Positions 20,953-32,327 are shown, counted from the first letter of the stretch. The stretch: DNA of 64,000 nucleotides from Pseudomonas putida (GCA_041071465.1 CP163498.1:3614001-3678000), one strand, 5' to 3'. Notes: generated from the letters alone by a model not told the origin. Numbers and translations: made by a program.

Positions 20953-22029
20953 ATGCGCGAGCGACTTTTGGCGGCGGAGAAGGTGACCGCGATCCGCTGG
21001 CAGGGCGGCGCCTTGCACCTGCTCGACCAGCGTCTGCTGCCGTCGCAAGAGCGCTGGCTGGCCTGCGACAATGTTGCGCAGGTGGCTGCGGCGATCCGCG
21101 ACATGGTGGTGCGCGGGGCTTCGGCCATCGGCATTGCCGCCGCCTACGGCCTGGTGCTGGCCCTTGAAGAGCGGCTGGCCCAGGGTGGCGATTGGGAGAT
21201 GGACCTGGAAGAAGACTTTCTCACCCTGGCCGAAGCGCGCCCCACTGCTGCCAACCTGTTCTGGGCGCTGAACCGCATGCGCGAGCGCCTGCTGCGCCTG
21301 CGAGCGGACGAAGACGTGCTCGCCGCGCTGGAAGCCGAAGCCGTGGCTATCCATGAAAGCGACCGTGAAGCCAACCTGACCATGTCCCAGCAAGGTATCG
21401 AGCTGATCCGTCGCCATCAGGGCAATGCCCAGGCCTTGCTCACCTACGGCAACGCCGGCGCCCTGGCCAGCGGCGGCTTTGGTACCGCACTGGGGGTTAT
21501 TCGCGCCGGTTACCTGGAGGGCATGGTCGAGCGGGTCTATGCCGGCGAGACCCGTCCCTGGTTGCAAGGCTCGCGCCTGACCGCCTGGGAGCTGGCCAAC
21601 GAAGGCATCCCGGTGACCCTGTGCGCCGATTCGGCGCTGGCCCACCTGATGAAGACCAAAGGCATCACCTGGGTGGTGGTGGGGGCGGACTGCATTGCCG
21701 CCAACGGCGACGTGGCCAGCAAGATCGGCACCTATCAGCTGGCGGTCAGCGCCATGCATCATGGTGTGCGGTTCATGGTGGTAGCGCCGAGCACCAGCAT
21801 CGACCTGAACCTGGCCACGGGCGAGGATATCCCGTTGGAGGAGCGTGACGCCGACGAGTGGCTGGACTTTGGCGGTGCCCCGGCGGTGCCGGATGTCGAG
21901 GTGTTCAACCCGGTATTCGACGTGACCCCGGCCGACCTGATCGATGTGATCGTGACCGAGCGCGGCATCGTCGAGCGCCCGGATACTGCCAAGCTGGCCC
22001 AGCTGATTTGCCGTAAGCGGTTGCACTGA
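20953..22029 (+). CDS. mtnA: S-methyl-5-thioribose-1-phosphate isomerase
   Basis: This 358-residue protein carries the MtnA segments [36 protein letters not shown] and [21 protein letters not shown], the last holding the catalytic Asp. It converts methylthioribose 1-phosphate to methylthioribulose 1-phosphate in methionine salvage. The frame stays open upstream as far as the ubiG start, but the ATG at 20953 gives the family length and has GGGAGAGG immediately before it. Confidence 0.94.
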   Translation: MRERLLAAEKVTAIRWQGGALHLLDQRLLPSQERWLACDNVAQVAAAIRDMVVRGASAIGIAAAYGLVLALEERLAQGGDWEMDLEEDFLTLAEARPTAANLFWALNRMRERLLRLRADEDVLAALEAEAVAIHESDREANLTMSQQGIELIRRHQGNAQALLTYGNAGALASGGFGTALGVIRAGYLEGMVERVYAGETRPWLQGSRLTAWELANEGIPVTLCADSALAHLMKTKGITWVVVGADCIAANGDVASKIGTYQLAVSAMHHGVRFMVVAPSTSIDLNLATGEDIPLEERDADEWLDFGGAPAVPDVEVFNPVFDVTPADLIDVIVTERGIVERPDTAKLAQLICRKRLH

Positions 22030-22030
22030 T

Positions 22031-22074
22031 GCCTGTATTGCCTGTACCGCCGCGAAGAGGCCGGTACAGGCAAT
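22031..22074. repeat. Inverted repeat after mtnA, relative of the element at 8120-8169
   Basis: ATTGCCTGTACC (22037-22048) pairs with GGTACAGGCAAT (22063-22074). The right side, CGCGAAGAGGCCGGTACAGG from 22051, is almost the same as CGCGAAGAGGCCAGAACAGG at 8149. It may end the mtnA transcript. The rest of the gap before gyrA (22075-22315) holds no gene and presumably carries the gyrA promoter. Confidence 0.65.
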
Positions 22075-22315
22075 GAAAATTCAAGATTCAAACCCACCTG
22101 AGACCACCTGCCACATCTCCCCACCGCCCCCGCCTTTGTGATAACATCCGGCAGTTTCCAGGACCGCCCATCACGGCGGCCTTCATTGCGCAGATCCATG
22201 GCACAACTCATTGATTTGTCGTAAGTCGTCGCACCCATATGCGCTGCGGCGGCGAGCTTCGTTCGGCCCTTGATGGAGCTGCGAAGTTTCACCAGAAAAA
22301 GGAATCAGGCTTCTC

Positions 22316-25081
22316 ATGGGCGAACTGGCCAAAGAAATCCTCCCGGTCAATATCGAAGACGAACTGAGACAGTCTTACCTCGACTACGCGATGAGCGTGA
22401 TTGTCGGGCGAGCGCTGCCCGATGCGCGTGACGGCTTGAAGCCCGTGCATCGTCGCGTTCTCTATGCGATGAGCGAACTGGGCAACGACTGGAACAAGCC
22501 GTACAAGAAATCCGCCCGTGTGGTCGGTGACGTGATCGGTAAGTACCACCCGCACGGCGACACCGCGGTCTACGACACCATCGTGCGTATGGCCCAGCCG
22601 TTCTCGCTGCGCTACCTGCTGGTCGACGGTCAGGGCAACTTCGGTTCGGTGGACGGCGACAACGCCGCGGCTATGCGATACACCGAAGTGCGCATGACCA
22701 AGCTGGCCCACGAGCTGCTGGCCGACCTGCACAAGGAAACCGTCGACTGGGTGCCCAACTACGACGGCACCGAGCAGATTCCGGCGGTCATGCCGACCCG
22801 TATTCCCAACCTGCTGGTCAACGGCTCCAGCGGTATCGCCGTGGGCATGGCGACCAACATTCCGCCGCACAACCTTGGCGAGGTCATCGACGGCTGCCTG
22901 GCGCTGATCGACAACCCGGACGTCACCATTGATGAACTGATGCAGTTCATTCCTGGGCCAGACTTCCCGACTGCCGGCATCATCAACGGTCGCCAGGGCA
23001 TCATCGAGGCCTATCGCACCGGCCGGGGCCGCATCTACATGCGTGCCCGCTCCGAGATCGAAGACATCGACAAGGTAGGCGGCCGCCAGCAGATCGTCAT
23101 CACCGAGCTGCCGTACCAGCTGAACAAGGCACGCCTGATCGAAAAGATCGCCGAGCTGGTCAAAGAGAAGAAGATCGAAGGCATTACCGAGCTGCGCGAC
23201 GAGTCCGACAAGGACGGCATGCGCATCGTCATCGAGCTGCGTCGCGGCGAGGTGCCGGAGGTGGTGCTCAACAACCTCTATCAGCAAACCCAGCTGCAGA
23301 GCGTGTTCGGCATCAACGTGGTGGCATTGGTCGATGGCCGTCCGCGCCTGCTCAACCTCAAGGACCTGCTCGAAGCGTTCGTCCGTCACCGCCGTGAAGT
23401 GGTGACCCGCCGTACCGTGTTCGAGCTGCGCAAGGCCCGTGAACGTGGCCACATCCTTGAAGGCCAGGCGGTCGCGCTGTCCAACATCGACCCGGTCATT
23501 GCCCTGATCAAGGCCTCGCCGACCCCGTCCGAAGCCAAGGAAGCCCTGGTTTCCACGCCGTGGGAATCCAGCGCCGTGCAGGTCATGGTTGAGCGCGCTG
23601 GCGCCGACTCCTGCCGCCCAGAGGACCTGCCGGAACAGTACGGGCTGCATGATGGCAAGTACTTCCTGTCGCCTGAGCAGGCTCAGGCCATTCTCGACCT
23701 GCGCCTGCACCGCCTGACCGGCCTGGAGCACGAGAAGCTGCTGGCCGAGTACCAGGAAATCCTCGAGCAGATCGGCGAACTGATCCGCATCCTCAGCAGC
23801 GCCGAGCGCCTGATGGAAGTGATCCGCGAAGAGCTGGAGGCCATTCGCGCCGAATACGGCGATGCCCGTCGTACCGAAATCCTCAATGCCAGCCACGACC
23901 TCAACTACGGCGACATGATCCCGGAAGAAGAGCGCGTGGTCACCATCTCTCACGGTGGTTATGCCAAGACCCAGCCATTGTCCGCTTACCAGGCCCAGCG
24001 CCGTGGCGGCAAAGGCAAGTCGGCGACTGGCGTGAAGGACGAGGACTACATCGAGCACCTGCTGGTCGCCAACAGCCACGCCACCCTGTTGCTGTTCTCC
24101 AGCAAGGGCAAGGTGTACTGGAAGAAGACCTACGAAATCCCCGAAGCGTCCCGTGCTGCCCGTGGTCGCCCGCTGGTCAACCTGCTGCCGCTGGAGGAGG
24201 GTGAGCGCATCACCGCCATGCTGCAGATCGACCTCGAAGCGCTGCAGCAGAACGCCGACCTCGACGAAGAGCTGGAAGAAGCGGATGACACCGTGCTCGA
24301 AGGTGAGCTGGTAGAGGCCGAGGAAGTCGACGAAGAAGACGGCGACACTCCGGAGTGGGTGGCGGAGCCGACCGGCGCGTACATCTTCATGGCTACCGCC
24401 TCCGGCACCGTCAAGAAGACCCCGCTGGTGCAGTTCGCCCGTCCGCGCTCCAACGGCCTGATCGCCTTGAAGCTCAAGGAAGGCGATACCTTGATTGCAG
24501 CGGCCATCACCGACGGCGCCAAAGAAGTCATGATGTTCTCCGACGCCGGCAAGGTCATCCGCTTCGCCGAGAGCGTAGTGCGTGAAATGGGCCGTAACGC
24601 GCGTGGTGTGCGCGGCATGAAACTGGGTAAAGGTCAGCGCATCATTTCCATGCTGATCCCCGAGTCGGGCTCGCAGATCCTCACCGCGTCCGAGCGTGGC
24701 TTCGGCAAGCGCACCCCGCTGTCCAAGTTCCCGCGTCGCGGCCGTGGTGGCCAGGGTGTGATCGCCATGGGTACCAAGGGGCGCAACGGTCTGCTGATCG
24801 GTGCTATCCAGGTGCAGGAAGGCGAGGAGATCATGTTGATCTCCGACCAGGGTACGCTGGTGCGCACCCGGGTTGGCGAGGTATCCAGCCTGAGCCGTAA
24901 CACCCAGGGCGTTACGCTGATCAAGCTGGCGGCTGATGAGACGCTGGTGGGCCTGGAGCGTATCCAGGAGCCGTCCGAGGACGAACTCGATGATGTGGTC
25001 GAGGCGGACGAGGAGGGTGTCGAGGCTGAAGCGCCAGACAACGAAGAAGCTGCTGGCGCCGAAGAGGCCCCGCAAGAGTAA
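22316..25081 (+). CDS. gyrA: DNA gyrase subunit A
   Basis: This 921-residue type II topoisomerase A subunit has the catalytic Tyr122 in [10 protein letters not shown]. The quinolone-determining region reads [12 protein letters not shown] with Thr83 and Asp87, the normal Pseudomonas residues, so no classical quinolone-resistance change is seen. The GyrA-box [13 protein letters not shown] that starts the DNA-wrapping C-terminal domain is present. An acidic stretch near residues 640-680 ([18 protein letters not shown]) interrupts the C-terminal domain, and the C-terminal tail is also acidic. A strong terminator follows. Confidence 0.97.
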   Translation: MGELAKEILPVNIEDELRQSYLDYAMSVIVGRALPDARDGLKPVHRRVLYAMSELGNDWNKPYKKSARVVGDVIGKYHPHGDTAVYDTIVRMAQPFSLRYLLVDGQGNFGSVDGDNAAAMRYTEVRMTKLAHELLADLHKETVDWVPNYDGTEQIPAVMPTRIPNLLVNGSSGIAVGMATNIPPHNLGEVIDGCLALIDNPDVTIDELMQFIPGPDFPTAGIINGRQGIIEAYRTGRGRIYMRARSEIEDIDKVGGRQQIVITELPYQLNKARLIEKIAELVKEKKIEGITELRDESDKDGMRIVIELRRGEVPEVVLNNLYQQTQLQSVFGINVVALVDGRPRLLNLKDLLEAFVRHRREVVTRRTVFELRKARERGHILEGQAVALSNIDPVIALIKASPTPSEAKEALVSTPWESSAVQVMVERAGADSCRPEDLPEQYGLHDGKYFLSPEQAQAILDLRLHRLTGLEHEKLLAEYQEILEQIGELIRILSSAERLMEVIREELEAIRAEYGDARRTEILNASHDLNYGDMIPEEERVVTISHGGYAKTQPLSAYQAQRRGGKGKSATGVKDEDYIEHLLVANSHATLLLFSSKGKVYWKKTYEIPEASRAARGRPLVNLLPLEEGERITAMLQIDLEALQQNADLDEELEEADDTVLEGELVEAEEVDEEDGDTPEWVAEPTGAYIFMATASGTVKKTPLVQFARPRSNGLIALKLKEGDTLIAAAITDGAKEVMMFSDAGKVIRFAESVVREMGRNARGVRGMKLGKGQRIISMLIPESGSQILTASERGFGKRTPLSKFPRRGRGGQGVIAMGTKGRNGLLIGAIQVQEGEEIMLISDQGTLVRTRVGEVSSLSRNTQGVTLIKLAADETLVGLERIQEPSEDELDDVVEADEEGVEAEAPDNEEAAGAEEAPQE

Positions 25082-25098
25082 GCAAGCGTAAACCCGAG

Positions 25099-25124
25099 CG
25101 GGGCGACCAAGGTCGCCCCGTTTG
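25099..25124 (+). terminator. Rho-independent terminator after gyrA
   Basis: CGGGGCGACC and GGTCGCCCCG form a 10-bp stem with a 2-base loop, followed by TTTG. It separates gyrA from serC. Confidence 0.85.
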
Positions 25125-25179
25125 ACTGATTGCAGCAGGCAACAACGAATTTGTTCTATTTGGCAGAGCGAGAGTGGAT

Positions 25180-26265
25180 GTGAGCAAACGAGCCTTTAAC
25201 TTCTGCGCAGGCCCTGCCGCGCTTCCTGACGCTGTCCTGCAGCGCGCCCAGGCCGAGATGCTGGACTGGCGTGGCAAGGGCTTGTCGGTGATGGAAATGA
25301 GCCATCGCAGCGACGATTACGTGGCCATCGCCGAAAAGGCCGAGCAGGACCTGCGTGACCTGCTGTCCGTCCCCTCCAACTACAAGGTGTTGTTCCTGCA
25401 GGGTGGTGCCAGCCAGCAGTTCGCTGAAATCCCGCTGAACCTGCTGCCGGAAAACGGTACCGCCGACTACATCGAAACCGGTATCTGGTCGAAGAAGGCC
25501 ATCGAGGAAGCGCGCCGCTTTGGCAACGTCAATGTCGCCGCCAGCGCCAAGCCATACGATTACCTGGCCATCCCAGGTCAGAACGAGTGGAGCCTGACCA
25601 AGAGCGCGGCCTACGTGCACTATGCGTCCAACGAGACCATTGGCGGCCTGCAGTTTGACTGGGTGCCGGAAACCGGTGACGTGCCGCTGGTCGTCGACAT
25701 GTCGTCCGACATCCTCTCGCGTCCGATCGATGTGTCGCAGTACGGCCTGATCTACGCCGGCGCGCAGAAGAACATCGGCCCAAGCGGCCTGGTGGTGGTG
25801 ATCGTCCGTGAAGACCTGCTGGGCCGCGCCCGCAGCAGCTGCCCGACCATGCTCGACTACAAGGTGTCGGCCGACAACGGTTCGATGTACAACACCCCGG
25901 CCACCTACTCCTGGTACCTCTCGGGCCTGGTCTTCGAGTGGTTGAAAGAGCAGGGTGGCGTCGACGCCATGGAGCAGCGCAACCGCGCCAAGAAAGAGCG
26001 TCTGTATGGCTTCATCGACAACAGCGATTTCTACACCAACCCGATCAGCGTCAATGCTCGTTCGTGGATGAACGTGCCGTTCCGCCTGGCTGATGAGCGC
26101 CTGGACAAGGCCTTCCTCGCCGGCGCCGACGCCCGTGGCCTGCTCAATCTCAAGGGCCACCGTTCGGTTGGCGGCATGCGCGCCTCCATCTACAACGCCC
26201 TGGGCCTGGAGGCGGTGGACGCGCTGGTGGGCTACATGGCTGAATTCGAGAAGGAGCACGGCTGA
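25180..26265 (+). CDS. serC: Phosphoserine aminotransferase
   Basis: This 361-residue class V aminotransferase has the start pattern SKRAFNFCAGPAALPDAVL, GGASQQFAEIPLNLL, and the PLP lysine in YAGAQKNIGPSGLV. It makes phosphoserine for serine synthesis and acts on the matching pyridoxine precursor. I prefer the GTG at 25180 to the GTG two codons upstream (25174) because it gives the usual protein length and N-terminus. Its stop overlaps the pheA ATG. Confidence 0.95.
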   Translation: MSKRAFNFCAGPAALPDAVLQRAQAEMLDWRGKGLSVMEMSHRSDDYVAIAEKAEQDLRDLLSVPSNYKVLFLQGGASQQFAEIPLNLLPENGTADYIETGIWSKKAIEEARRFGNVNVAASAKPYDYLAIPGQNEWSLTKSAAYVHYASNETIGGLQFDWVPETGDVPLVVDMSSDILSRPIDVSQYGLIYAGAQKNIGPSGLVVVIVREDLLGRARSSCPTMLDYKVSADNGSMYNTPATYSWYLSGLVFEWLKEQGGVDAMEQRNRAKKERLYGFIDNSDFYTNPISVNARSWMNVPFRLADERLDKAFLAGADARGLLNLKGHRSVGGMRASIYNALGLEAVDALVGYMAEFEKEHG

Positions 26266-27359
26266 TGTCCGAACAGGAGCTCAAGGCGCTGCGCGTACGC
26301 ATCGACAGCCTCGACGAGAAAATCCTCGAGCTGATCAGCGACCGCGCCCGTTGCGCCGAAGAAGTGGCCCGGGTCAAGACCGCCTCGCTGAAAGAAGGCG
26401 AGAAGCCGGTGTTCTACCGTCCCGAGCGTGAGGCTGCGGTGCTCAAGCGCGTGATGGAGCGCAACAAGGGCCCGCTGGGCAACGAAGAGATGGCGCGGCT
26501 GTTCCGCGAAATCATGTCGTCGTGCCTGGCCCTGGAAGAGCCGCTGAAAGTCGCCTACCTCGGCCCCGAGGGTACGTTCACCCAAGCCGCGGCCATGAAA
26601 CACTTCGGCCACGCGGTGGTCAGCCGGCCAATGGCGGCCATCGACGAAGTATTCCGTGAAGTGGCGGCCGGTGCCGTCAACTTCGGCGTGGTGCCGGTGG
26701 AAAACTCCACCGAAGGTGCGGTCAGCCACACCCTGGACAGCTTCCTCGAGCATGACATGGTGATTTGCGGCGAAGTCGAGCTGCGTATCCACCACCACCT
26801 GCTGGTGGGCGAGAACACCAAGACCGACAGCATCACCCGCATCTATTCCCACGCCCAGTCGCTGGCCCAGTGCCGCAAGTGGCTGGACGCGCATTACCCG
26901 AACGTTGAGCGCGTGGCCGTGTCGAGCAACGCCGAAGCGGCCAAACGGGTCAAGGGCGAGTGGAACTCGGCGGCGATCGCCGGCGACATGGCGGCCAACC
27001 TGTACGGTTTGACCCGCCTGGCCGAGAAAATCGAAGACCGCCCGGACAACTCCACGCGCTTCCTGATGATTGGTAGCCAGGAAGTGCCACCGACCGGTGA
27101 CGACAAGACCTCGATCATCGTGTCGATGAGCAACAAGCCAGGTGCCCTGCACGAGTTGCTGGTGCCGTTCCACCAGAACGGCATCGACCTGACCCGTATC
27201 GAGACCCGCCCGTCGCGCAGCGGCAAGTGGACCTACGTGTTCTTCATCGACTTCGTTGGCCACCACCGCGACCCGCTGATCAAGGCGGTGCTCGAGCAGA
27301 TCAGCCAGGAGGCTGTGGCGCTGAAGGTGCTGGGCTCTTATCCAAAGGCGGTGCTTTGA
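26265..27359 (+). CDS. pheA: Bifunctional chorismate mutase/prephenate dehydratase (P-protein)
   Basis: This 364-residue protein has three parts. Residues 1-90 are an AroQ chorismate mutase (LRVRIDSLDEKILELISDRA). Residues 95-275 are a prephenate dehydratase (YLGPEGTFTQAAAMKHFG, VPVENSTEGAV and the catalytic NSTRFLMIG). Residues 280-364 are an ACT domain (GALHELLVPFHQNGIDLTRIETRPSR), which gives phenylalanine feedback control. It overlaps serC by 3 bases. In many other Pseudomonas a hisC paralogue follows; here a REP pair and then tyrA-aroA follow directly. Confidence 0.96.
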   Translation: MSEQELKALRVRIDSLDEKILELISDRARCAEEVARVKTASLKEGEKPVFYRPEREAAVLKRVMERNKGPLGNEEMARLFREIMSSCLALEEPLKVAYLGPEGTFTQAAAMKHFGHAVVSRPMAAIDEVFREVAAGAVNFGVVPVENSTEGAVSHTLDSFLEHDMVICGEVELRIHHHLLVGENTKTDSITRIYSHAQSLAQCRKWLDAHYPNVERVAVSSNAEAAKRVKGEWNSAAIAGDMAANLYGLTRLAEKIEDRPDNSTRFLMIGSQEVPPTGDDKTSIIVSMSNKPGALHELLVPFHQNGIDLTRIETRPSRSGKWTYVFFIDFVGHHRDPLIKAVLEQISQEAVALKVLGSYPKAVL

Positions 27360-27371
27360 TTCAAGGTTGCC

Positions 27372-27474
27372 GGGGCCGCTGCGCGGCCCATCGCGACACA
27401 AGGCCGCTCCTACAGGAGTACGCAGTCCCTTGTAGGAGCGGCCTTGTGTCGCGATGGGCTGCAAAGCAGCCCCC
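27372..27474. repeat. Inverted pair of REP-type repeats between pheA and tyrA-aroA
   Basis: Two facing units share the core CTTGTAGGAGCGGCCTTGTG and its complement, each with a GC hairpin (GGGGCCGCTGCGCGGCCC on the left, GGGCTGCAAAGCAGCCCC on the right). The pair occupies nearly all of the gap in an otherwise compact operon. Confidence 0.88.
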
Positions 27475-27519
27475 TGCGGTCTCACAGGCTGTCCAGATTT
27501 CAGAACAGGGTTCGCATCA

Positions 27520-29759
27520 GTGGTAAATGCAGCAAAAACCAAACCCGCGCCAATCATCAACCGCTTGGTCGTGGTCGGCCTCGGCCTGATCGGAGGCTCG
27601 TTCGCCAAGGGCCTGCGTGAAAGCGGCCTGTGCCGGGAAGTGGTCGGGGTCGACCTGGATGCCCCTTCGCGCAAGCAGGCCGTGGCCCTGGGCGTGGTCG
27701 ACCGCTGCGAAGAAGACCTGGCTGCTGCCTGTGTCGGTGCCGATGTCATCCAGCTGGCCGTGCCAATCCTGGCCATGGAGAAAGTCCTGGCCCGCTTGGC
27801 CCGGCTCGACCTGGGTGATGCGATCATCACCGACGTCGGCAGTGCCAAGGGCAACGTCGTTCGTGAGGCGCGCGCCGTTTTCGGGCAGCGCCTGCCACGC
27901 TTCGTTCCAGGCCATCCCATCGCCGGCTCCGAGCAAAGCGGGGTAGAGGCCTCAAACGCCACCCTGTTCCGTCGGCACAAGGTGATTCTCACGCCGCTGG
28001 TCGAAACCGACCCGGCGGCGCTGGCCTTGGTCGACCGCCTGTGGCGTGCGCTGGATGCCGACGTGGAGCACATGTCGGTCGAGCGCCATGATGAAGTGCT
28101 GGCCGCCACCAGTCATCTGCCGCACCTGCTGGCCTTTGGCTTGGTCGATTCGCTGGCCAAGCGCAATGAAAACCTCGAGATCTTCCGGTACGCTGCGGGA
28201 GGCTTCCGCGATTTCACAAGAATCGCCGGCAGCGACCCGACCATGTGGCACGACATCTTCCTCGCCAACCGCGACGCTGTCCTGCGCACGCTTGATACAT
28301 ATCGCAGCGATCTCGACGCCTTGCGCGACGCGATCGCTGAAGGGGACGGGCACCAACTGCTGGGTGTATTCACCCGCGCTCGGGTTGCCCGCGAGCATTT
28401 CAGTAAAATCCTGGCCCGCCGGGCCTATGTGGACGCTATGAACGCCAACGATCTGATTTTCCTGGCCCAACCGGGTGGCCGCCTGAACGGGCGGATTCGC
28501 GTACCGGGCGACAAGTCGATTTCCCACCGCTCGATCATGCTCGGCTCGCTGGCCGAAGGCACTACCGAGGTCGAAGGCTTCCTCGAGGGTGAAGACGCGC
28601 TGGCGACCCTGCAGGCATTCCGTGACATGGGTGTGGTCATCGAAGGCCCCAACCATGGTCGAGTGACCATTCATGGTGTCGGCCTGCATGGCCTCAAGCC
28701 GCCGCCTGGCCCGCTGTATGTGGGTAACTCCGGTACTTCGATGCGCCTGCTGTCGGGCCTGTTGGCCGGTCAGTCGTTCGACGTGACCATGACGGGCGAC
28801 GCCTCGCTGTCCAAGCGCCCGATGAACCGTGTGGCCAACCCGCTGCGCGAAATGGGTGCCGTGGTCGAGACCGGTCCGGAAGGCCGCCCGCCGCTGACCA
28901 TCCGTGGTGGCCACAAGCTCAAGGGGCTGACCTACACGCTGCCGATGGCCAGCGCCCAGGTAAAATCCTGCCTGCTGCTGGCTGGCCTGTACGCCGAAGG
29001 CAAGACCACTGTCACCGAGCCTGCGCCTACCCGTGACCACACCGAGCGCATGCTGCGTGGTTTCGGCTATTCGGTCGAAAGCAACGGCCCAGTCGCTTCG
29101 CTGCAGTCCGGCGGCAAACTGACCGCTACCCGCATCGAAGTGCCGGCCGACATTTCCTCGGCGGCGTTCTTCCTGGTGGCAGCTTCTATCGCCGAAGGCT
29201 CCGAGTTGGTGCTGGAGCACGTTGGCATCAACCCGACCCGTACCGGCGTAATCGACATTCTGCGCCTGATGGGTGGCGACATCACCCTGGAAAACCAGCG
29301 TGAAGTCGGCGGCGAGCCAGTGGCCGACCTGCGTGTGCGCGGTGCCCAGCTCAAAGGTATCGATATTCCAGAAGCGTTGGTGCCGCTGGCCATCGACGAA
29401 TTCCCGGTGCTGTTCGTCGCGGCTGCATGCGCTGAAGGGCGCACAGTGCTACGTGGCGCCGAAGAGCTGCGGGTGAAGGAGTCCGACCGCATCCAGGTCA
29501 TGGCTGACGGCCTGATCACGCTGGGAATCAAGTGCGAGCCGACCCGGACGGCATCATCATCGACGGCGGCCAGTTGGGCGGCGGCGAAGTACACGGGCAT
29601 GGTGACCACCGCATCGCCATGGCCTTCAGCGTGGCCTCGCTGCGCGCCAGTGCGCCGATCCGCATCCACGACTGCGCCAACGTCGCCACCTCGTTCCCCA
29701 ACTTCCTGGCACTGTGCGCCGAAGTGGGCATCCGCGTGGCGGAAGAGGGCAAGTCGTGA
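27520..29759 (+). CDS. aroA: Fused prephenate/cyclohexadienyl dehydrogenase and EPSP synthase, interrupted by a 1-base deletion
   Basis: This is the tyrA-aroA fusion normal for Pseudomonas. From a GTG at 27520, residues of about 10-295 are a prephenate dehydrogenase ([27 protein letters not shown]). Residues of about 307-746 are 5-enolpyruvylshikimate-3-phosphate synthase ([38 protein letters not shown]). The frame breaks at 29541-29545, where GACCCGGAC should read GACCCCGGAC. The end of the enzyme ([20 protein letters not shown] onward) lies in the next frame. Adding one C gives 746 residues, the expected size. An error is likelier than a mutation because the chorismate pathway needs this enzyme. 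The cmk start overlaps the stop. Confidence 0.92.
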
Positions 29760-30442
29760 ATTTGCTGGCACCGGTCATCACCATCGACGGGCCGAGCGGC
29801 TCGGGCAAGGGCACGGTCGCCGGCCTGCTGGCCCGAGAGCTGGGCTGGAAGCTGCTGGATTCTGGCGCGCTTTACCGGTTGCTGGCATTCAATGCCAGCA
29901 ACCACGGCGTCGACCTGACCAACGAAGAGTTGCTGACCAAGCTTGCCGCCCATCTGGATGTGCAGTTCATCGCCGCCGAGCCCGGTAAGCTGCAACAAAT
30001 CATCCTCGAGGGTGAGGACGTCAGCAACGTCATCCGTACCGAAACCGTCGGCGCGGGTGCGTCGATGGTGGCCTCGCTGCCGGCCGTGCGTGATGCACTG
30101 TTGGTGCGCCAGCGTGAATTCCGCGACGTGCCGGGGCTTATCGCCGACGGCCGCGACATGGGTACCGTGGTGTTTCCGGACGCGCCATTGAAGGTCTTCC
30201 TCACCGCCAGTGCGGAGGAGCGCGCACGTCGCCGTTACCTGCAGTTGAAGGGCAAGGGTGAAGATGTTAGTCTGTCGAGTCTGCTGGATGAGATTCGTGC
30301 GCGTGATGAGCGCGACACCCAACGTGCAGTGGCCCCGCTGAAGCCAGCGGCCGATGCCATTCAGTTGGACTCTACCGAGTTGTCCATCGAGCAGGTGTTG
30401 CAACGTATCAGAAGTGAAATCGCCCAGCGCGATCTCGCCTGA
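29756..30442 (+). CDS. cmk: Cytidylate kinase
   Basis: This 228-residue protein has the P-loop [38 protein letters not shown] and the lid [14 protein letters not shown]. It phosphorylates CMP and dCMP. The GTG at 29756 overlaps the tyrA-aroA stop by 4 bases, implying translational coupling. The order aroA-cmk-rpsA-ihfB is the conserved gammaproteobacterial order. Confidence 0.94.
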   Translation: MNLLAPVITIDGPSGSGKGTVAGLLARELGWKLLDSGALYRLLAFNASNHGVDLTNEELLTKLAAHLDVQFIAAEPGKLQQIILEGEDVSNVIRTETVGAGASMVASLPAVRDALLVRQREFRDVPGLIADGRDMGTVVFPDAPLKVFLTASAEERARRRYLQLKGKGEDVSLSSLLDEIRARDERDTQRAVAPLKPAADAIQLDSTELSIEQVLQRIRSEIAQRDLA

Positions 30443-30448
30443 TAGCCA

Positions 30449-30548
30449 GGAAAGCAGGCAGGGGCACCAGTCAACGTCCTGCCGGCTTTCCTTTACTTAA
30501 AACGAACCCACATTGTCTGGAATGTGGTTATGGGCGTTTGTTTCGCCC
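30449..30548 (+). promoter_or_regulatory. Structured leader of rpsA: three successive hairpins
   Basis: Between cmk and rpsA three stem-loops follow one another. The first pairs 30449-30462 with 30478-30491 (GGAAAGC...GCTTTCC, then TTTA, weakly terminator-like). The second pairs CCACATT (30508-30514) with AATGTGG (30521-30527). The third pairs GGGCG (30532-30536) with CGCCC (30544-30548). The rpsA ATG at 30567 has only a modest AGGA site. In E. coli, ribosomal protein S1 represses its own translation through a folded leader with a poor Shine-Dalgarno site, and this layout fits that model. Confidence 0.6.
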
Positions 30549-30566
30549 GAATCTACAGGAATTAAA

Positions 30567-32242
30567 ATGAGCGAAAGCTTTGCAGAACTCTTTGAAGAAA
30601 GCCTGAAAACCCTCAATCTTCAGCCGGGTGCGATCATCACCGGTATCGTTGTCGACATCGACGGCGACTGGGTTACCGTACACGCTGGCCTGAAGTCCGA
30701 GGGCGTCATCCCGCTCGAGCAGTTCTACAACGAAGCTGGCGAGCTGACCATCAAGGTCGGTGACGAAGTGCACGTTGCGCTGGACGCGGTCGAAGACGGC
30801 TTTGGCGAAACCAAACTGTCCCGTGAAAAAGCCAAGCGCGCCGAGTGCTGGATTGTTCTGGAAGCAGCTTTCGCCGCCGAAGAAGTGGTCAAGGGCGTTA
30901 TCAACGGTAAGGTTAAAGGCGGCTTCACTGTCGACGTTAACGGCATCCGTGCGTTCCTGCCGGGCTCCCTGGTTGATGTCCGCCCAGTGCGCGACACCAC
31001 CCACCTGGAAGGCAAAGAGCTGGAATTCAAGGTCATCAAGCTGGACCAGAAGCGCAACAACGTTGTTGTTTCGCGTCGCAGCGTGCTGGAAGCCGAGAAC
31101 AGCGCCGAGCGCGAAGCCCTGCTGGAAACCCTGCAGGAAGGCCAGCAAGTCAAGGGTATCGTCAAGAACCTCACCGACTACGGCGCATTCGTGGACCTGG
31201 GCGGTATCGACGGCCTGCTGCACATCACCGACATGGCTTGGAAGCGCATCAAGCACCCATCGGAAATCGTTAACGTTGGCGACGAAGTCGACGTACGCGT
31301 TCTGAAGTTCGACCGCGAGCGCAACCGCGTATCGCTGGGTCTGAAGCAGATGGGCGAAGATCCGTGGGTAGCTATCACTGCCCGTTACCCAGAAGGTACT
31401 CGCGTACAAGCTCGCGTTACCAACCTGACCGACTACGGCTGCTTCGCTGAGCTGGAAGAAGGCGTTGAAGGTCTGGTACACGTTTCCGAAATGGACTGGA
31501 CCAACAAGAACATCCACCCGTCGAAAGTCGTTCAGGTTGGCGACGAAGTGGAAGTCATGGTTCTGGACATCGACGAAGAGCGTCGTCGTATCTCCCTGGG
31601 CATCAAGCAGTGCAAGTCCAACCCATGGAAGACTTCTCCGGCCAGTTCAACAAGGGTGACAAGATCACCGGTACCATCAAGTCGATCACCGACTTCGGTA
31701 TCTTCATCGGTCTGGACGGCGGCATCGACGGTCTGGTTCACCTGTCCGACATCTCCTGGAACGAAACCGGCGAAGAAGCCGTACGTCGTTTCAAGAAGGG
31801 CGACGAGCTGGAAACCGTCATCCTGTCGGTCGACCCAGAGCGCGAGCGCATCTCCCTGGGCATCAAGCAGTTGGAAGACGATCCGTTCTCCAACTTCGTT
31901 GCTGTCAATGACAAGGGCGCTATCGTCAAGGGCATCGTGAAAGAAGTTGACGCCAAAGGCGCCATCGTCACCCTGGCCGACGACATCGAAGCTACTCTGA
32001 AAGCTTCCGAAATCAGCCGTGACCGCGTTGAAGACGCGCGTAACGTTCTGAAGGAAGGCGAAGAGATCGAAGCCAAGATCATCAGCGTTGACCGCAAGTC
32101 CCGCGTTATCAGCCTGTCGATCAAATCGAAAGACGACGCTGAAGAGCGCGAAGCCATCCAGAGCCTGAAAAACGCTCCGGAAGCGGCTGCCGACACCACC
32201 ATGGCTGCGCTGCTGCGCGAAGCAATGGCCAAGCAGAACTGA
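30567..32242 (+). CDS. rpsA: 30S ribosomal protein S1, interrupted by a 1-base deletion
   Basis: Six S1 RNA-binding domains are visible (for example [20 protein letters not shown] and [19 protein letters not shown]). The first frame starts [18 protein letters not shown] and is correct up to CKSNPW at 31628. There CCATGGAAGAC should read CCATGGGAAGAC, and the remainder ([15 protein letters not shown] onward) is in another frame. Adding one G gives 558 residues, the family length. S1 is essential for mRNA binding to the ribosome in gammaproteobacteria, so a sequencing or assembly error in a G run is by far the likelier explanation. A strong terminator follows. Confidence 0.95.
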
Positions 32243-32258
32243 GTTCTGTTTGATCGGT

Positions 32259-32289
32259 AAAAAGGGCGACCCTCGGGTCGCCCTTTTTT
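32259..32289 (+). terminator. Rho-independent terminator after rpsA
   Basis: AAAAGGGCGACCC and GGGTCGCCCTTTT pair across a 2-base loop and end in a T run (TTTTTT), 17 bases after the rpsA stop. Confidence 0.93.
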
Positions 32290-32327
32290 GTGCCGAAAAT
32301 GGCTCTAATCGGAGGGGCAGGTCGGTT

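Noticed and set aside
22289..25075. A 928-codon open frame on the minus strand opposite gyrA
   Set aside because: It mirrors gyrA almost exactly, has no family features, and arises from high third-position GC.
22316..25081. Quinolone-resistance mutations in gyrA
   Set aside because: Residues 83 and 87 are Thr and Asp, the normal state for Pseudomonas, so no resistance change is visible.
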